Assembly (NCBI GenBank): GCA_012974425.1
Contig: JAAXQE010000022.1
Coordinates: 1-33,636, forward strand
DNA length: 33,636 nucleotides
Reading direction: 5' to 3'
Source of the DNA: Geopsychrobacter sp.
Lineage (GTDB): Bacteria; Desulfobacterota; Desulfuromonadia; Desulfuromonadales; Geopsychrobacteraceae
The notes under the pieces are model-generated. The model did not search any database. It saw nothing but the letters and a program-made list of their open reading frames with translations, and was not told where the DNA came from. Below, in pieces: positions 1 through 7,333 of this stretch; within the stretch, counting starts at the first letter, position 1, and the number at the start of each line of letters is the position of its first letter. Made by a program: the position numbers and the translations under genes.

Positions 1-117
1 AACAGAAACAGCACTGACAAGGGGAGATCGGCAAAGGGCATAACGAGGCTCCCTTATCTATGGGTTACGTCCGAAAAGTCCAGAGACTCCTTACATTGTA
101 AACTACGGGAAGGCAGA
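1..117. other. Intergenic, no gene seen
   Basis: No open frame with a ribosome-binding site or recognisable protein is visible at the left edge. I looked for tRNA and riboswitch cores on both strands and did not recognise any. It may be the end of an intergenic region whose neighbouring gene lies outside the window. Confidence 0.5.
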
Positions 118-145
118 GGGACAGGCACCTGGCGGAGCCAGTCCC
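118..145. repeat. REP-like palindromic element
   Basis: A GGGAC...GTCCC pair (118-122 / 141-145) encloses a small hairpin CTGGC-GGA-GCCAG (129-141). This arrangement resembles short palindromic repeats scattered between genes in Desulfuromonadales and other proteobacteria. Only one copy is present here, so the repeat status rests on remembered similarity and not on copy number. Confidence 0.35.
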
Positions 146-150
146 TAAAC

Positions 151-196
151 AAAAAAACCGCCTGCATGATGGCAAGTGACAATCATGCAGGCGGTT
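151..196 (-). terminator. Rho-independent terminator of the M42 peptidase operon
   Basis: A perfect 15-bp inverted repeat (156-170 and 182-196, 11-nt loop) is followed on the minus strand by a run of seven T (complement of 151-157). It lies 26 bp past the stop codon of the M42 peptidase gene, which is transcribed toward it. Confidence 0.9.
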
Positions 197-221
197 ATCC
201 GATGGTGTTACAGGTTTGATT

Positions 222-1289
222 TTATAAGGGTAAAAACGACTGATCTTTTTCGATGCGCAGTACCACGGCGGTCAACAGTTTGATCGCTGCCTGCAGATCG
301 GCTTCGGCGAGCAGTTCGACCGGGGTATGCATGTAACGCAGCGGGATGCCGAGCAGGGCGGTTGCCACCCCGCCGCGGGTCAGTTGCAGGCTGTTGGCGT
401 CGGTGCCGGTGGCGCGTGGCACGCCGATAATCTGGATCGGAATCTCCTCGACGGCTGCGGTCTCGACCAGGATATCGAAGAGCACCGGGTTGATATTGGC
501 GCCACGAGCCAGTACCGGGCCCTTCCCCACTTCGACCCGTCCGATCCCCTTGGGGTCGACATCGGGGGTGTCGGTGGCGTGGGTCACTTCAACCACGATG
601 GCCAGATCGGGATCGACCCCGTAGCCGCTGGTGGTCCCGCCGCGCAGGCCGACCTCTTCCTGCACGGTGCTGACACAGACCAGTTCAGAGACCGCGCCGC
701 CAGCTTGTTTGACCCCGGCCAGAACGCGACTGACGATGAAGGCGCCCATCTTGTCATCCAGCGCGCGTGAGGTGAGACGCCCATTCTGCAGGCGTTCCAG
801 GCCGACCGCGAAGGTGATCGGATCACCGATGCACAACAACTCTTCTACTTCTTCACGACTGCTGCAACCGATATCGATATATTGTTCCTTGAGCTTGATG
901 ACCGTGTCGCGGTCCTTGGCATCGATCAGGTGGATCGCCTTCTTGCCGATGACCCCCTTGATAACCGCTGATTTGGTGTGGATATTGATCCGTTGACCGG
1001 GCGACAGATGCGGGTCGACGCCACCGATAGCGCCGAAGTAGATAAAGCCCTCATCGGTGATGTACTGCACCATGAAGCCGATTTCATCGCAATGACCGGC
1101 GAGCATCAGGCGCAGACCGCCCTCCCCCTTGAGGCGGGCCATCATGTTCCCCATGACATCGACCTCGATCTGATCGGCGAGGGGTTCAAGGTATCTCTTC
1201 ACGACTCTTTGTGCCGGGGCCTCAAACCCCGAAGGACTCGGTGCTTCGACCAATTCTTTGAGAAAATTGAATTCTGAATCAGGCAGCAT
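222..1289 (-). CDS. M42 family metallopeptidase (aminopeptidase/endoglucanase-like)
   Basis: Predicted cytoplasmic dinuclear-metal aminopeptidase of family M42 (tetrahedral aminopeptidase type), which trims short peptides. The protein is about 355 residues, normal for the family. It shows the metal-site signatures in order: AGHCDEIG near residue 64, ALDDKMGA, the catalytic VQEEVGLRGG, EVTHATDTPD and the C-terminal HTPVE. I chose the ATG at 1287-1289 because a GAGGGGTG ribosome-binding site precedes it and the protein then begins MLPDSEF. A longer in-frame start would run far into the upstream gene. The gene overlaps the end of the PHP gene by 11 bp, so the two are probably co-transcribed and translationally coupled. 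A strong terminator follows. M42 members are often annotated as cellulases or deblocking aminopeptidases; the exact substrate cannot be read from sequence. Confidence 0.92.
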   Translation of the reverse strand: MLPDSEFNFLKELVEAPSPSGFEAPAQRVVKRYLEPLADQIEVDVMGNMMARLKGEGGLRLMLAGHCDEIGFMVQYITDEGFIYFGAIGGVDPHLSPGQRINIHTKSAVIKGVIGKKAIHLIDAKDRDTVIKLKEQYIDIGCSSREEVEELLCIGDPITFAVGLERLQNGRLTSRALDDKMGAFIVSRVLAGVKQAGGAVSELVCVSTVQEEVGLRGGTTSGYGVDPDLAIVVEVTHATDTPDVDPKGIGRVEVGKGPVLARGANINPVLFDILVETAAVEEIPIQIIGVPRATGTDANSLQLTRGGVATALLGIPLRYMHTPVELLAEADLQAAIKLLTAVVLRIEKDQSFLPL

Positions 1290-1935
1290 CTTCACCCCTC
1301 TTGACAAGCTCCAAAGAGTTGGCCTGAGCCTCATCAAACTGAGCAAGGGTCATGCCGGCACCCAGGGCAACCTTGCATACCATTTCAAACGAAAGCAGGT
1401 CACTCGGCGCATGGGCATCATTATTGATCACCAGTCTGGCGCCATACTGCAGGGCCAATTTAACCACATGACCATTGGTCAGGGAATGCCCCTTGCGGGT
1501 GGTGACTTCGAGAAAGACCCCCTTCTCTGCCGCCAGTTGCACCTCTTCAGGAGTAATCAGGCCGGGATGGGTCAGGATGTCGACTCCGGCCTCTATCGCG
1601 GCGCGATTGGTCCCGACCACGACCGGCTCAACGATGGTTTCGCCGTGCACCGAGACAATCTGCGCGCCATGCTCGCGCGCCAGCTTAACCACAGCAGCGA
1701 TCATCCTGGGCGGCACATGGGTCAGTTCGGCGCCGACCAGCAGGGTCAGGCCATTGGCCTCACCGAGCTCCTTGGCCACCGGGCAGAGACGCTCGAGCAT
1801 CGCGACAACATTGCTCTGATCGGCATGGTCGGTGATCGCCAGCGCCGTATATCCGGCAAAGGCCGCGCGGCGCACCAGTTCGGCGGGTCCGAGTTCACCA
1901 TCACTGAAGAAAGTATGGGTGTGCAGATCGATCAT
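1279..1935 (-). CDS. PHP-domain phosphoesterase, histidinol-phosphatase-like
   Basis: A 218-residue PHP-fold metal-dependent hydrolase. Metal-binding motifs are visible in order: DLHTHTFFSDGE at the N-terminus, ITDHAD, the ELTHVPP glutamate/histidine, SVHGE, DILTHPG and a final NNDAHAP. These match the trinuclear site of PHP phosphatases such as YcdX or HisK-like enzymes. The start at 1935 gives MIDLHTHT and has a GGAG site 7 nt upstream; the longer frame to 1992 would begin inside a palindromic repeat and lacks support. It is the first gene of a two-gene unit with the M42 peptidase. The substrate is unknown: phosphoserine, histidinol phosphate or a nucleotide-type phosphate are all possible in this family. 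Confidence 0.88.
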   Translation of the reverse strand: MIDLHTHTFFSDGELGPAELVRRAAFAGYTALAITDHADQSNVVAMLERLCPVAKELGEANGLTLLVGAELTHVPPRMIAAVVKLAREHGAQIVSVHGETIVEPVVVGTNRAAIEAGVDILTHPGLITPEEVQLAAEKGVFLEVTTRKGHSLTNGHVVKLALQYGARLVINNDAHAPSDLLSFEMVCKVALGAGMTLAQFDEAQANSLELVKRGEDAA

Positions 1936-1986
1936 GGTCAATCTCCGTCGCAGAAGGTTATTGAATGGATCCCTAAACCCAGACAT

Positions 1987-2065
1987 CGTCATCCCCGCGT
2001 AGGCGGGGAACCAGAGAGGTCCCTGGATTTATCTAAACTTGATCCCCGTTTTCACGGGGATGACG
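1987..2065. repeat. REP/BIME-like inverted palindrome pair
   Basis: Two GC-rich hairpins, CCCCGC-GTAG-GCGGGG (1993-2008) and CCCCGT-TTTC-ACGGGG (2044-2059), face each other. Outer arms CGTCATCCCCG (1987-1997) and CGGGGATGACG (2055-2065) are perfectly complementary. The internal GAACCAGAG and CTGGATTT segments match the layout of a very common proteobacterial intergenic repeat family. It sits between the 3' end of miaB and the PHP gene, both on the minus strand. Confidence 0.75.
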
Positions 2066-2102
2066 ACTTTTACTCGAGACTCAGGGTTAACCGTTTGACT
2101 GA

Positions 2103-3428
2103 TTATGAAACTACCCGCTCGCCGAGGTTCGAATTGCGGAACACTCGGGTTATCTTAACATCAACCAGGGTGCCGATCATATCCGGGGTCCCGGCAAAGT
2201 TGACAATCCGGTTCGCCGTCGTGCGCCCGAACATCTGACCATCGCCCTGCTTACTCTCCCCCTCTACCAGCACCTCAAACTCATGCCCCAGATCCGATTC
2301 CCAGATTTCACGGCTGCGGCTCTGCTGAAGTTCTAGCAGGCGCTCGAAACGTTGCTGCTTGATCCGCGCTCCGGTCTTGTCCTCGAGCTCGGCAGCGGGG
2401 GTGCCGGTGCGTTTTGAATAGAGAAAGGTAAAGGCATCGGCATAGCCGACCTCGTCGACCAGAGCGAGGGTCTGCTGAAAATCCTCTTCAGTCTCACCTG
2501 GAAAACCGACGATGATATCGGTCGACAGGCGGATATCGGGACAGGCCGCCTTCAGCTTGTGGACCGTCTGCAGATAGTCCTCGCGACTGTAATCACGATT
2601 CATCTGGGTCAGAATCGCGTTAGAACCGCACTGCACCGGCAGATGCAGTTGATGGCAGAGATTGTCGAGTTCAGCGAAACAGGCGATCAGCTCATCCGAA
2701 AGATCCTTGGGGTGGCTGGTGGTGAAACGCAGGCGCAACAGTCCTTCCACCGCAGCGACCCGACGCACCAGTTGCGCAAAGCTGATCTCGCCGTCTTCCT
2801 TGTTGCCGTAGGAATTAACATTCTGCCCGAGCAGGGTGACCTCACGGGCCCCCTGGGCGACCAGGGCTTCAACTTCCCTGACGATCTCGGCGCTCGCTCG
2901 GCTGATTTCTCGGCCGCGCACGTGCGGAACGATACAGTAGGTGCAGAAATTGTCACAGCCCTGCATTACGGTCACAAAGCGCGTAACCGTATCGAGTTCG
3001 CTGCGTTGCGGGAACAGGTTGAGCCGGGTCTCCTGATCGAGAAAACCGGTCACGCTGAGGCGCCGGTTGCCGGCTTCCGCCTGCTGCACCAGTTCGGGCA
3101 GACGGTGGACATTGTGGGTGCCGAAGACCAGATCGAGATAGGGCACCTCTTTCAACATCTTCTCCCCTTCCTGCTCGGCAACACAGCCACCGACACCGAT
3201 AATCAGAGCGGGTCGTGCGTCCTTGATCGGCTTGAAGCGGCCGAGGTGACCGTAGACCTTACGTTCGGCCTTGTCGCGTACGCTGCAGGTATTGAGCAGG
3301 ACCAGATCGGCGTCATCGGCCGCGTCGACCTGTAGATAGCCGATTTCACCCAACATGCTGACGATGCGTTCTGAATCGACCACGTTCATCTGGCAGCCGA
3401 AGGTTTCGAGATAAAAACGTTTTTGCAT
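2103..3428 (-). CDS. miaB: tRNA (N6-isopentenyl adenosine(37)-C2)-methylthiotransferase MiaB
   Basis: Radical-SAM enzyme that adds the 2-methylthio group to i6A37 of tRNAs reading UNN codons. About 441 residues, normal length. The N-terminal MTTase domain carries the three cluster-binding cysteines (FGCQMN, NTCSVRDKAERK, GGCVAEQ). The radical-SAM motif CDNFCTYC (CxxxCxxC) is followed by PHVRGREISR, and the C-terminal part ends in a TRAM-like region (LVEGESKQGDGQMFGRT). I chose the ATG at 3426-3428 (MQKRFYLETFGCQMN) because the TAGGAT ribosome-binding site is well spaced for it. The ATG three codons upstream would have the site directly abutting the start. It lies 65 bp downstream of the small membrane-protein gene. 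Confidence 0.96.
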   Translation of the reverse strand: MQKRFYLETFGCQMNVVDSERIVSMLGEIGYLQVDAADDADLVLLNTCSVRDKAERKVYGHLGRFKPIKDARPALIIGVGGCVAEQEGEKMLKEVPYLDLVFGTHNVHRLPELVQQAEAGNRRLSVTGFLDQETRLNLFPQRSELDTVTRFVTVMQGCDNFCTYCIVPHVRGREISRASAEIVREVEALVAQGAREVTLLGQNVNSYGNKEDGEISFAQLVRRVAAVEGLLRLRFTTSHPKDLSDELIACFAELDNLCHQLHLPVQCGSNAILTQMNRDYSREDYLQTVHKLKAACPDIRLSTDIIVGFPGETEEDFQQTLALVDEVGYADAFTFLYSKRTGTPAAELEDKTGARIKQQRFERLLELQQSRSREIWESDLGHEFEVLVEGESKQGDGQMFGRTTANRIVNFAGTPDMIGTLVDVKITRVFRNSNLGERVVS

Positions 3429-3493
3429 ATTATTCATCCTACCAAGACTGGTTATAAAATCGGGCGCATCTTACCCGCACTAGGTCACAAGCG

Positions 3494-3976
3494 TCAAACC
3501 TTGAGTTGTGGGCAATGTTCGTTAAGCAATCTGAGCAATTGATGCGGCTGCTCGATACAGTGGATAATCGCCGGGCTGGAATCTTCAACAGTGACCCGCA
3601 AGCTAGCCAGGTTCGCGCCCTGCTTCATCATTTTGATATCAATAATGCGCGCAAGGGGGACAGGTTTACCGACCGAAAAGTGCAGTTGAGTTTCAGTCAA
3701 ACGATAGAAGATTCTTGGCCAGCGCCAGCGCGCGAGCAGTATCTGCCAGGGGCCGAAAACGAAGCTGCCGACAATCAGGGGCAAAGGCAAGAGTGCCAAC
3801 CAGAACGGCTGGGCATCTTTTATCAGTTCGAGGGCGAACATCAACCAGAAGCTACTGGCCAAAAACAGGATACTTCCCAACAACGCCTGCTTCCAATATT
3901 GGAATGTATAACAACGCGGTGCCGGCCGCCCCTGCCAGAGAATATTCTCCCGCGCTGCTTGAGTTAACGACTCCAT
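3494..3976 (-). CDS. Small PH-like membrane protein of unknown function
   Basis: About 160 residues. I do not recognise a specific family. The N-terminal segment ENILWQGRPAPRCYTFQYWKQ, two closely spaced hydrophobic helices (about residues 30-75, ...GSILFLASSFWLMFAL... and LLPLPLIVGSFVFGP) and a C-terminal soluble part (YRLTETQLHFSVGKPVPLARI...) resemble the bacterial PH (bPH2/YdbT-like) layout of a double membrane hairpin followed by a PH-type sheet. The start at 3976 (MESLTQ) is preferred because it gives the typical beginning; a longer frame to 4102 adds 42 residues with no ribosome-binding site. It is upstream of miaB on the same strand and divergent from the AMMECR1 gene. Confidence 0.65.
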   Translation of the reverse strand: MESLTQAARENILWQGRPAPRCYTFQYWKQALLGSILFLASSFWLMFALELIKDAQPFWLALLPLPLIVGSFVFGPWQILLARWRWPRIFYRLTETQLHFSVGKPVPLARIIDIKMMKQGANLASLRVTVEDSSPAIIHCIEQPHQLLRLLNEHCPQLKV

Positions 3977-4168
3977 ACTTACAATAAGCCTTCCAAATAT
4001 CAATTGCGGTGCAAGGGTTACGGTCCAACACAATATGCGCAAACAAACCATAAACTTCCTGTTGTTGGACCGCCCAGATTTTATCATCAGGTCATTAGCC
4101 ATGCGGCTTTGCGCAACAAAACTACCATGTGCCCAGGCCTTGAGCCAGTCAATTTTCAGGATAACTTC

Positions 4169-4198
4169 TTGCCAGCAGTACGCTCATGCCTCTATTAT
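4169..4198 (+). promoter_or_regulatory. Possible sigma-70 promoter for the AMMECR1-metF unit
   Basis: TTGCCA (4169-4174) and TATTAT (4193-4198) are separated by 18 bp, about 45 bp before the AMMECR1 start codon. The hexamers are good but not perfect; predicted from sequence alone. Confidence 0.4.
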
Positions 4199-4246
4199 CC
4201 TTAAATCTAAAAATGGGACAAATCAACGGCACGAGGGGAATTGGCT

Positions 4247-4792
4247 ATGTTGCTTGACAAGCAGATGGGCACAAAGCTGCTCAAGATCGCCCGCAATGCG
4301 ATCGATGCCTGCCTGACAGAAACCGCAGCAGCACCAGTAGAGGTCGCTGATCTCGCGCTGAATCAGACAGCAGGCTGCTTCGTCACTATCCATATGGAAG
4401 GTCAACTGCGCGGCTGCATCGGCAATTTTGTCAGCGACAAACCACTTCACCTTGAAGTCACTCAGATGGCGGTTGCGGCGGCAACCACTGACCCACGTTT
4501 CTACGCCATGAGCTCTCAGGATATTGGCAGCTACAGCCTCGACATCTCGATCCTCTCGCCCCTGCTGAAGATTGACGATGTCATGCAGATTGAAGTCGGC
4601 ACCCATGGCATCTACCTGGAAAAAGATTACAGCCGTGGCGTGCTGCTCCCGCAGGTTGCCACAGAGCAGGGCTGGGACCGACAAACATTCATAGAACAGA
4701 CTTGTGTAAAAGCCGGGCTACCGACCGATGCCTGGAAATCGCCGCAGACATCGATCTACAGCTTCAGCGCCCAAGTCATTACCGATAGCTAA
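4247..4792 (+). CDS. amrA: AmmeMemoRadiSam system protein A (AMMECR1 family)
   Basis: A 181-residue AMMECR1-domain protein. The family hallmark LRGCIG is at residues 54-59, followed by the characteristic conserved blocks AVAAATTDPRF, DISILSPL, GTHGIYLEKD and RGVLLPQVATEQGWD. The cysteine in LRGCIG is the probable functional residue of the family. The biochemical role is not firmly established; in many bacteria the gene occurs with a MEMO-type gene (B) and a radical-SAM gene. Neither partner is in this window. The start is the ATG at 4247, 8 nt after a GAGGGG site; an in-frame TTG at 4241 is too close to that site. The metF-like gene follows after 17 bp, so the two are probably one transcript. 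Confidence 0.88.
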   Translation: MLLDKQMGTKLLKIARNAIDACLTETAAAPVEVADLALNQTAGCFVTIHMEGQLRGCIGNFVSDKPLHLEVTQMAVAAATTDPRFYAMSSQDIGSYSLDISILSPLLKIDDVMQIEVGTHGIYLEKDYSRGVLLPQVATEQGWDRQTFIEQTCVKAGLPTDAWKSPQTSIYSFSAQVITDS

Positions 4793-4809
4793 GACAACGG
4801 AAAGTACGC

Positions 4810-5550
4810 ATGACCGAAATATCGATTGAACTCGTCCCGCGCTCGGCAGAGTCGCTGTGCAAAGAACTGAATCTGGTTAAAGAGCACCTGCCTGCAGTTA
4901 AAAGGATCAACATCCCCGACATCCTGCGCTTCGACCTGCGCAGCTGGAAAGGCTGTGAATTAGCCGCCGAACGTTTCAGCCGTACGATTCCGCACCTGCG
5001 GGCCATCGATTTCGACCTGACGCAACCGCTGCCGATCATCGCTGAACTGTCGAGTGAAAGAGTCGAGGCGGTGCTGGTCATAACCGGCGACCCACCCCAG
5101 GACATGTCTCAGCCGAGCTATCGCACCAGCTGTACCGATATGATTGCCAGACTCAAAAAAGACCTGCCGAACCTCAAGGTTTATGCCGGGATTGATCCCT
5201 ACCGCAGCGGGATAAAAGCAGAGATCGACTATGTGCGTGCCAAGCAGGAAGCTGGTGCCGATGGCTTTTTCACCCAACCTTTTTTTGATCTGCGCCTGAT
5301 GGACCTCTACCGTGACCAACTGCCGGATATCGAGGTCTGGTGGGGTGTCTCCCCGGTGCTGAGCCTCAACAGCCAACACTACTGGGAGAACAAAAACAAC
5401 GCTATCTTTCCCCCCGATTTCACCCCGACCATGGAATGGAATCGAAATTTCGCCAGGCAGGCTCTCGACTTTGTGCGCAGTGGCAGCGGCAATATCTACT
5501 TCATGCCGATCCGCACGAATATTGAGAAGTACCTGGGTGGGATTTTATAG
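4810..5550 (+). CDS. metF: Methylenetetrahydrofolate reductase family protein, short form
   Basis: Predicted flavin-dependent reduction of 5,10-methylene-THF to 5-methyl-THF, the methyl donor for methionine synthase. The 246-residue TIM-barrel protein keeps family blocks: ISIELVPRSAES at the N-terminus (in place of the usual EFFPP motif), VLVITGDPP, VYAGIDPYR, the strongly conserved ADGFFTQPFFD near residue 155, and WWGVSPVLS. It is about 50 residues shorter than E. coli MetF (about 296) and the usual EFF glutamate region is rewritten, so it may be a divergent MetF relative or a form that works with a partner. It follows the AMMECR1 gene by 17 bp and precedes a decayed rubredoxin. Split metH lies nearby on the opposite strand. 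Confidence 0.8.
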   Translation: MTEISIELVPRSAESLCKELNLVKEHLPAVKRINIPDILRFDLRSWKGCELAAERFSRTIPHLRAIDFDLTQPLPIIAELSSERVEAVLVITGDPPQDMSQPSYRTSCTDMIARLKKDLPNLKVYAGIDPYRSGIKAEIDYVRAKQEAGADGFFTQPFFDLRLMDLYRDQLPDIEVWWGVSPVLSLNSQHYWENKNNAIFPPDFTPTMEWNRNFARQALDFVRSGSGNIYFMPIRTNIEKYLGGIL

Positions 5551-5569
5551 ACAAAAAACAGGAGGGCGA

Positions 5570-5714
5570 ATGCGCTATATCAGCACGAACTGCGGCTACA
5601 TCTACGATCCAGCTAAGGGTGATCCGTCGGCAGACATTCTTCGAGGATCTTCCTGAGGGTTGGTGCGGCCCGCTCTGTTATCTAGGCAAAGAGCTCTTCG
5701 ACCCTCTCGATTAA
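5570..5714 (+). pseudogene. Rubredoxin, frameshifted and lacking metal ligands
   Basis: A strong ribosome-binding site (AGGAGGG, 5560-5566) precedes an ATG at 5570 reading MRYISTNCGYIYDPAKGDPS, clearly the first half of rubredoxin. After GDPSADI (about 5638) the homology jumps frame and continues as FEDLPEGWCGPLCYLGKELF and ends DPLD at the stop 5712-5714. The P-G-T loop normally lying between the two halves is missing, consistent with a deletion of about 14 nt. The first metal-binding pair, normally CxxC, reads SxxC, and the second, normally WxCPxC, reads WCGPLC. At least two of the four iron ligands are therefore lost or displaced. Read without a frameshift, the first frame stops after 28 residues at 5656. 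An intact copy could exist elsewhere; a sequencing error would explain the frame jump but not the missing cysteine. Confidence 0.82.
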
Positions 5715-5748
5715 AAAAGGGCTCCCGTTACGGCAGGAGCCCTTTTTT
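5713..5748. terminator. Bidirectional rho-independent terminator
   Basis: Perfect 13-bp inverted repeat (5713-5725 and 5736-5748; AAAAAAGGGCTCC with its complement) with a 10-nt loop, giving a T-run on both strands. It overlaps the stop codon of the rubredoxin remnant and lies 24 bp beyond the convergent OmpA-family gene, so it serves both directions. Confidence 0.93.
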
Positions 5749-5772
5749 CATGATTGATCTAAAAGCTCCCAG

Positions 5773-7302
5773 CTATTCTGCGGTATGGATAATCACGTCG
5801 ATGCGCCGATTGATCGCCCGCCCAGCAGCAGTATCATTCTTCGAAAGCGGACGTTCTGCACCATAGCCGATCGCCATAACCTTCCCAGGTTTGATCGCGT
5901 CATTGGCAACGAAATACTCACGCACCGCATTGGCGCGTTGCTGTGATAGCTGTTCGTTCGCTGCAGCAGATCCGGTGCTGTCGGTATGGCCCTCAATCAC
6001 GACATCCGGCGTCCCAAAGGTATGGACTGCCGTGCGGACGGTCGCCAGCAACTCATAATTATCTGGAGTGATAAATGCCTGACCAACCGGGAAGCGGATC
6101 GCTTTCAGGCGGATAACCAGATCATGACCCTGCTTGTAAACCTCGGCCTGATCCTTGGAAAACGACTTTTGCACCTGGACAAATTGCATCTGAAAGCGAT
6201 GTTCGGCCTCAAGCTTGGCGTTTGCCGCACGCTCCTTAGCCTCGAGTCGCTCTCGGGCCTTCTGCGCCTCAATCGATTCCCCTTCGAGGGTCGCGATCCG
6301 GTTCTTCTGCTGTGAAATTTCCTGTTTCTTCTCCTTGAGCTTCGCTTCTAAGGAGGCGCGATCGGCCTTAAGTTTTTTTTGCAGGAAAAGATTATCTTTC
6401 TGCAAACCAGCAATCGACGCGTGAACGTTCTGCATCTGCACGGCCCACTCCTGATCGCGCATGTCTGGGGCCTTCAATTTTTGGGTTGTCTGCTGCAAAA
6501 GATCCTCAACCCAGAGGATCGTTGCCTCAGAGGTCATGGTAGCTATTCTGCCAATCTGGATCATCACCTGCTCGAGACGCTTGGTCTCGAACATGGCAAC
6601 AGCGGCCCTGCGCTGCATCTGCTGCCGCTCGTAACGCTTCTCAGTGATATACTGGTCGGCTTCAACCAGCCTTTTCTTGGCAGCGTCGAGAACCAGGGGT
6701 GCCAATTTCAGGGCCTGATTCGCTTCCGCCTTAGCCAGGCGACTCCGAACCTCTCCCAGAACAGCGTCCTTGATTGCGCGCAATTCAAGATCTGCGTAGC
6801 TCTGCGCAACCTTCGTGCTGTTCTGCTTGGCACGTGCGATATTGCCATCCTCGATACTCCGCGACAGACTCAAGAACTCTTTCTCGACCCTCTGATAGTC
6901 TTTGGCATACTGCATCGCATTGACTTTGTTTGCGGCATTTCGGGCATCAATTGCCGGACCGATCACAGTCTTAGCGACGCGCGCGTAACCTTGCGCCTTT
7001 TCGAGATAAGCCTGACCGTAGGCAATATTCTCAACAACTTTTGCGGCAGGCTCGCCAAGTGACATCCCCTTACGTGCTTTTTCCAACGCGGCGCCGGCTC
7101 TTGCATACCAATCAGGCGAAAGAACATTCAGCTGCTGCTGACGACCACCAAAAACGGCGCTGGTTAAGGCCGTTAACTGTGCGCTCGGGTCATCAGTCAC
7201 CTTAACGTTTGCAAGTTGAACCTTGGGTGACCCGCAGGCAGAGAGCAGCGTAATCAGCAGCACAGTCGAAATCAATAGCCATTTTTTGGATTGATAAAAC
7301 AT
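5773..7302 (-). CDS. OmpA-family lipoprotein with coiled coil
   Basis: A 509-residue envelope protein. The N-terminal signal ends in the lipobox LLSAC (lipidated Cys23), so it is probably anchored in the outer membrane facing the periplasm. Residues about 30-120 resemble DUF4398-type helical regions. A long charged coiled coil (roughly residues 270-360, rich in K/E/A, e.g. EAKLKEKKQEISQQKNRIATL) leads to a C-terminal OmpA peptidoglycan-binding domain with VIEGHTDSTGS and NEQLSQQRANAV. The start at 7302 (MFYQSKKW) has AGAGG 6 nt upstream; longer starts at 7317 or 7344 lack a site or enter metH. It begins 31 bp after metH with no terminator between, so it may share its transcript. Likely role: tethering or organising the envelope; the specific function is unknown. 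Confidence 0.87.
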   Translation of the reverse strand: MFYQSKKWLLISTVLLITLLSACGSPKVQLANVKVTDDPSAQLTALTSAVFGGRQQQLNVLSPDWYARAGAALEKARKGMSLGEPAAKVVENIAYGQAYLEKAQGYARVAKTVIGPAIDARNAANKVNAMQYAKDYQRVEKEFLSLSRSIEDGNIARAKQNSTKVAQSYADLELRAIKDAVLGEVRSRLAKAEANQALKLAPLVLDAAKKRLVEADQYITEKRYERQQMQRRAAVAMFETKRLEQVMIQIGRIATMTSEATILWVEDLLQQTTQKLKAPDMRDQEWAVQMQNVHASIAGLQKDNLFLQKKLKADRASLEAKLKEKKQEISQQKNRIATLEGESIEAQKARERLEAKERAANAKLEAEHRFQMQFVQVQKSFSKDQAEVYKQGHDLVIRLKAIRFPVGQAFITPDNYELLATVRTAVHTFGTPDVVIEGHTDSTGSAAANEQLSQQRANAVREYFVANDAIKPGKVMAIGYGAERPLSKNDTAAGRAINRRIDVIIHTAE

Positions 7303-7333
7303 CCTCGTCCTCTTCATAAGAATAGACTGATTA

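Noticed and set aside
1-150. Possible riboswitch in the left-edge region
   Set aside because: GGCAAAGGGC-like bits recall c-di-GMP riboswitch cores, but the required paired elements do not line up on either strand.
1258-2238. Long plus-strand frame of 326 codons opposite the PHP gene
   Set aside because: It is antisense to clear PHP and miaB genes and shows no family signature; a shadow frame produced by codon bias.
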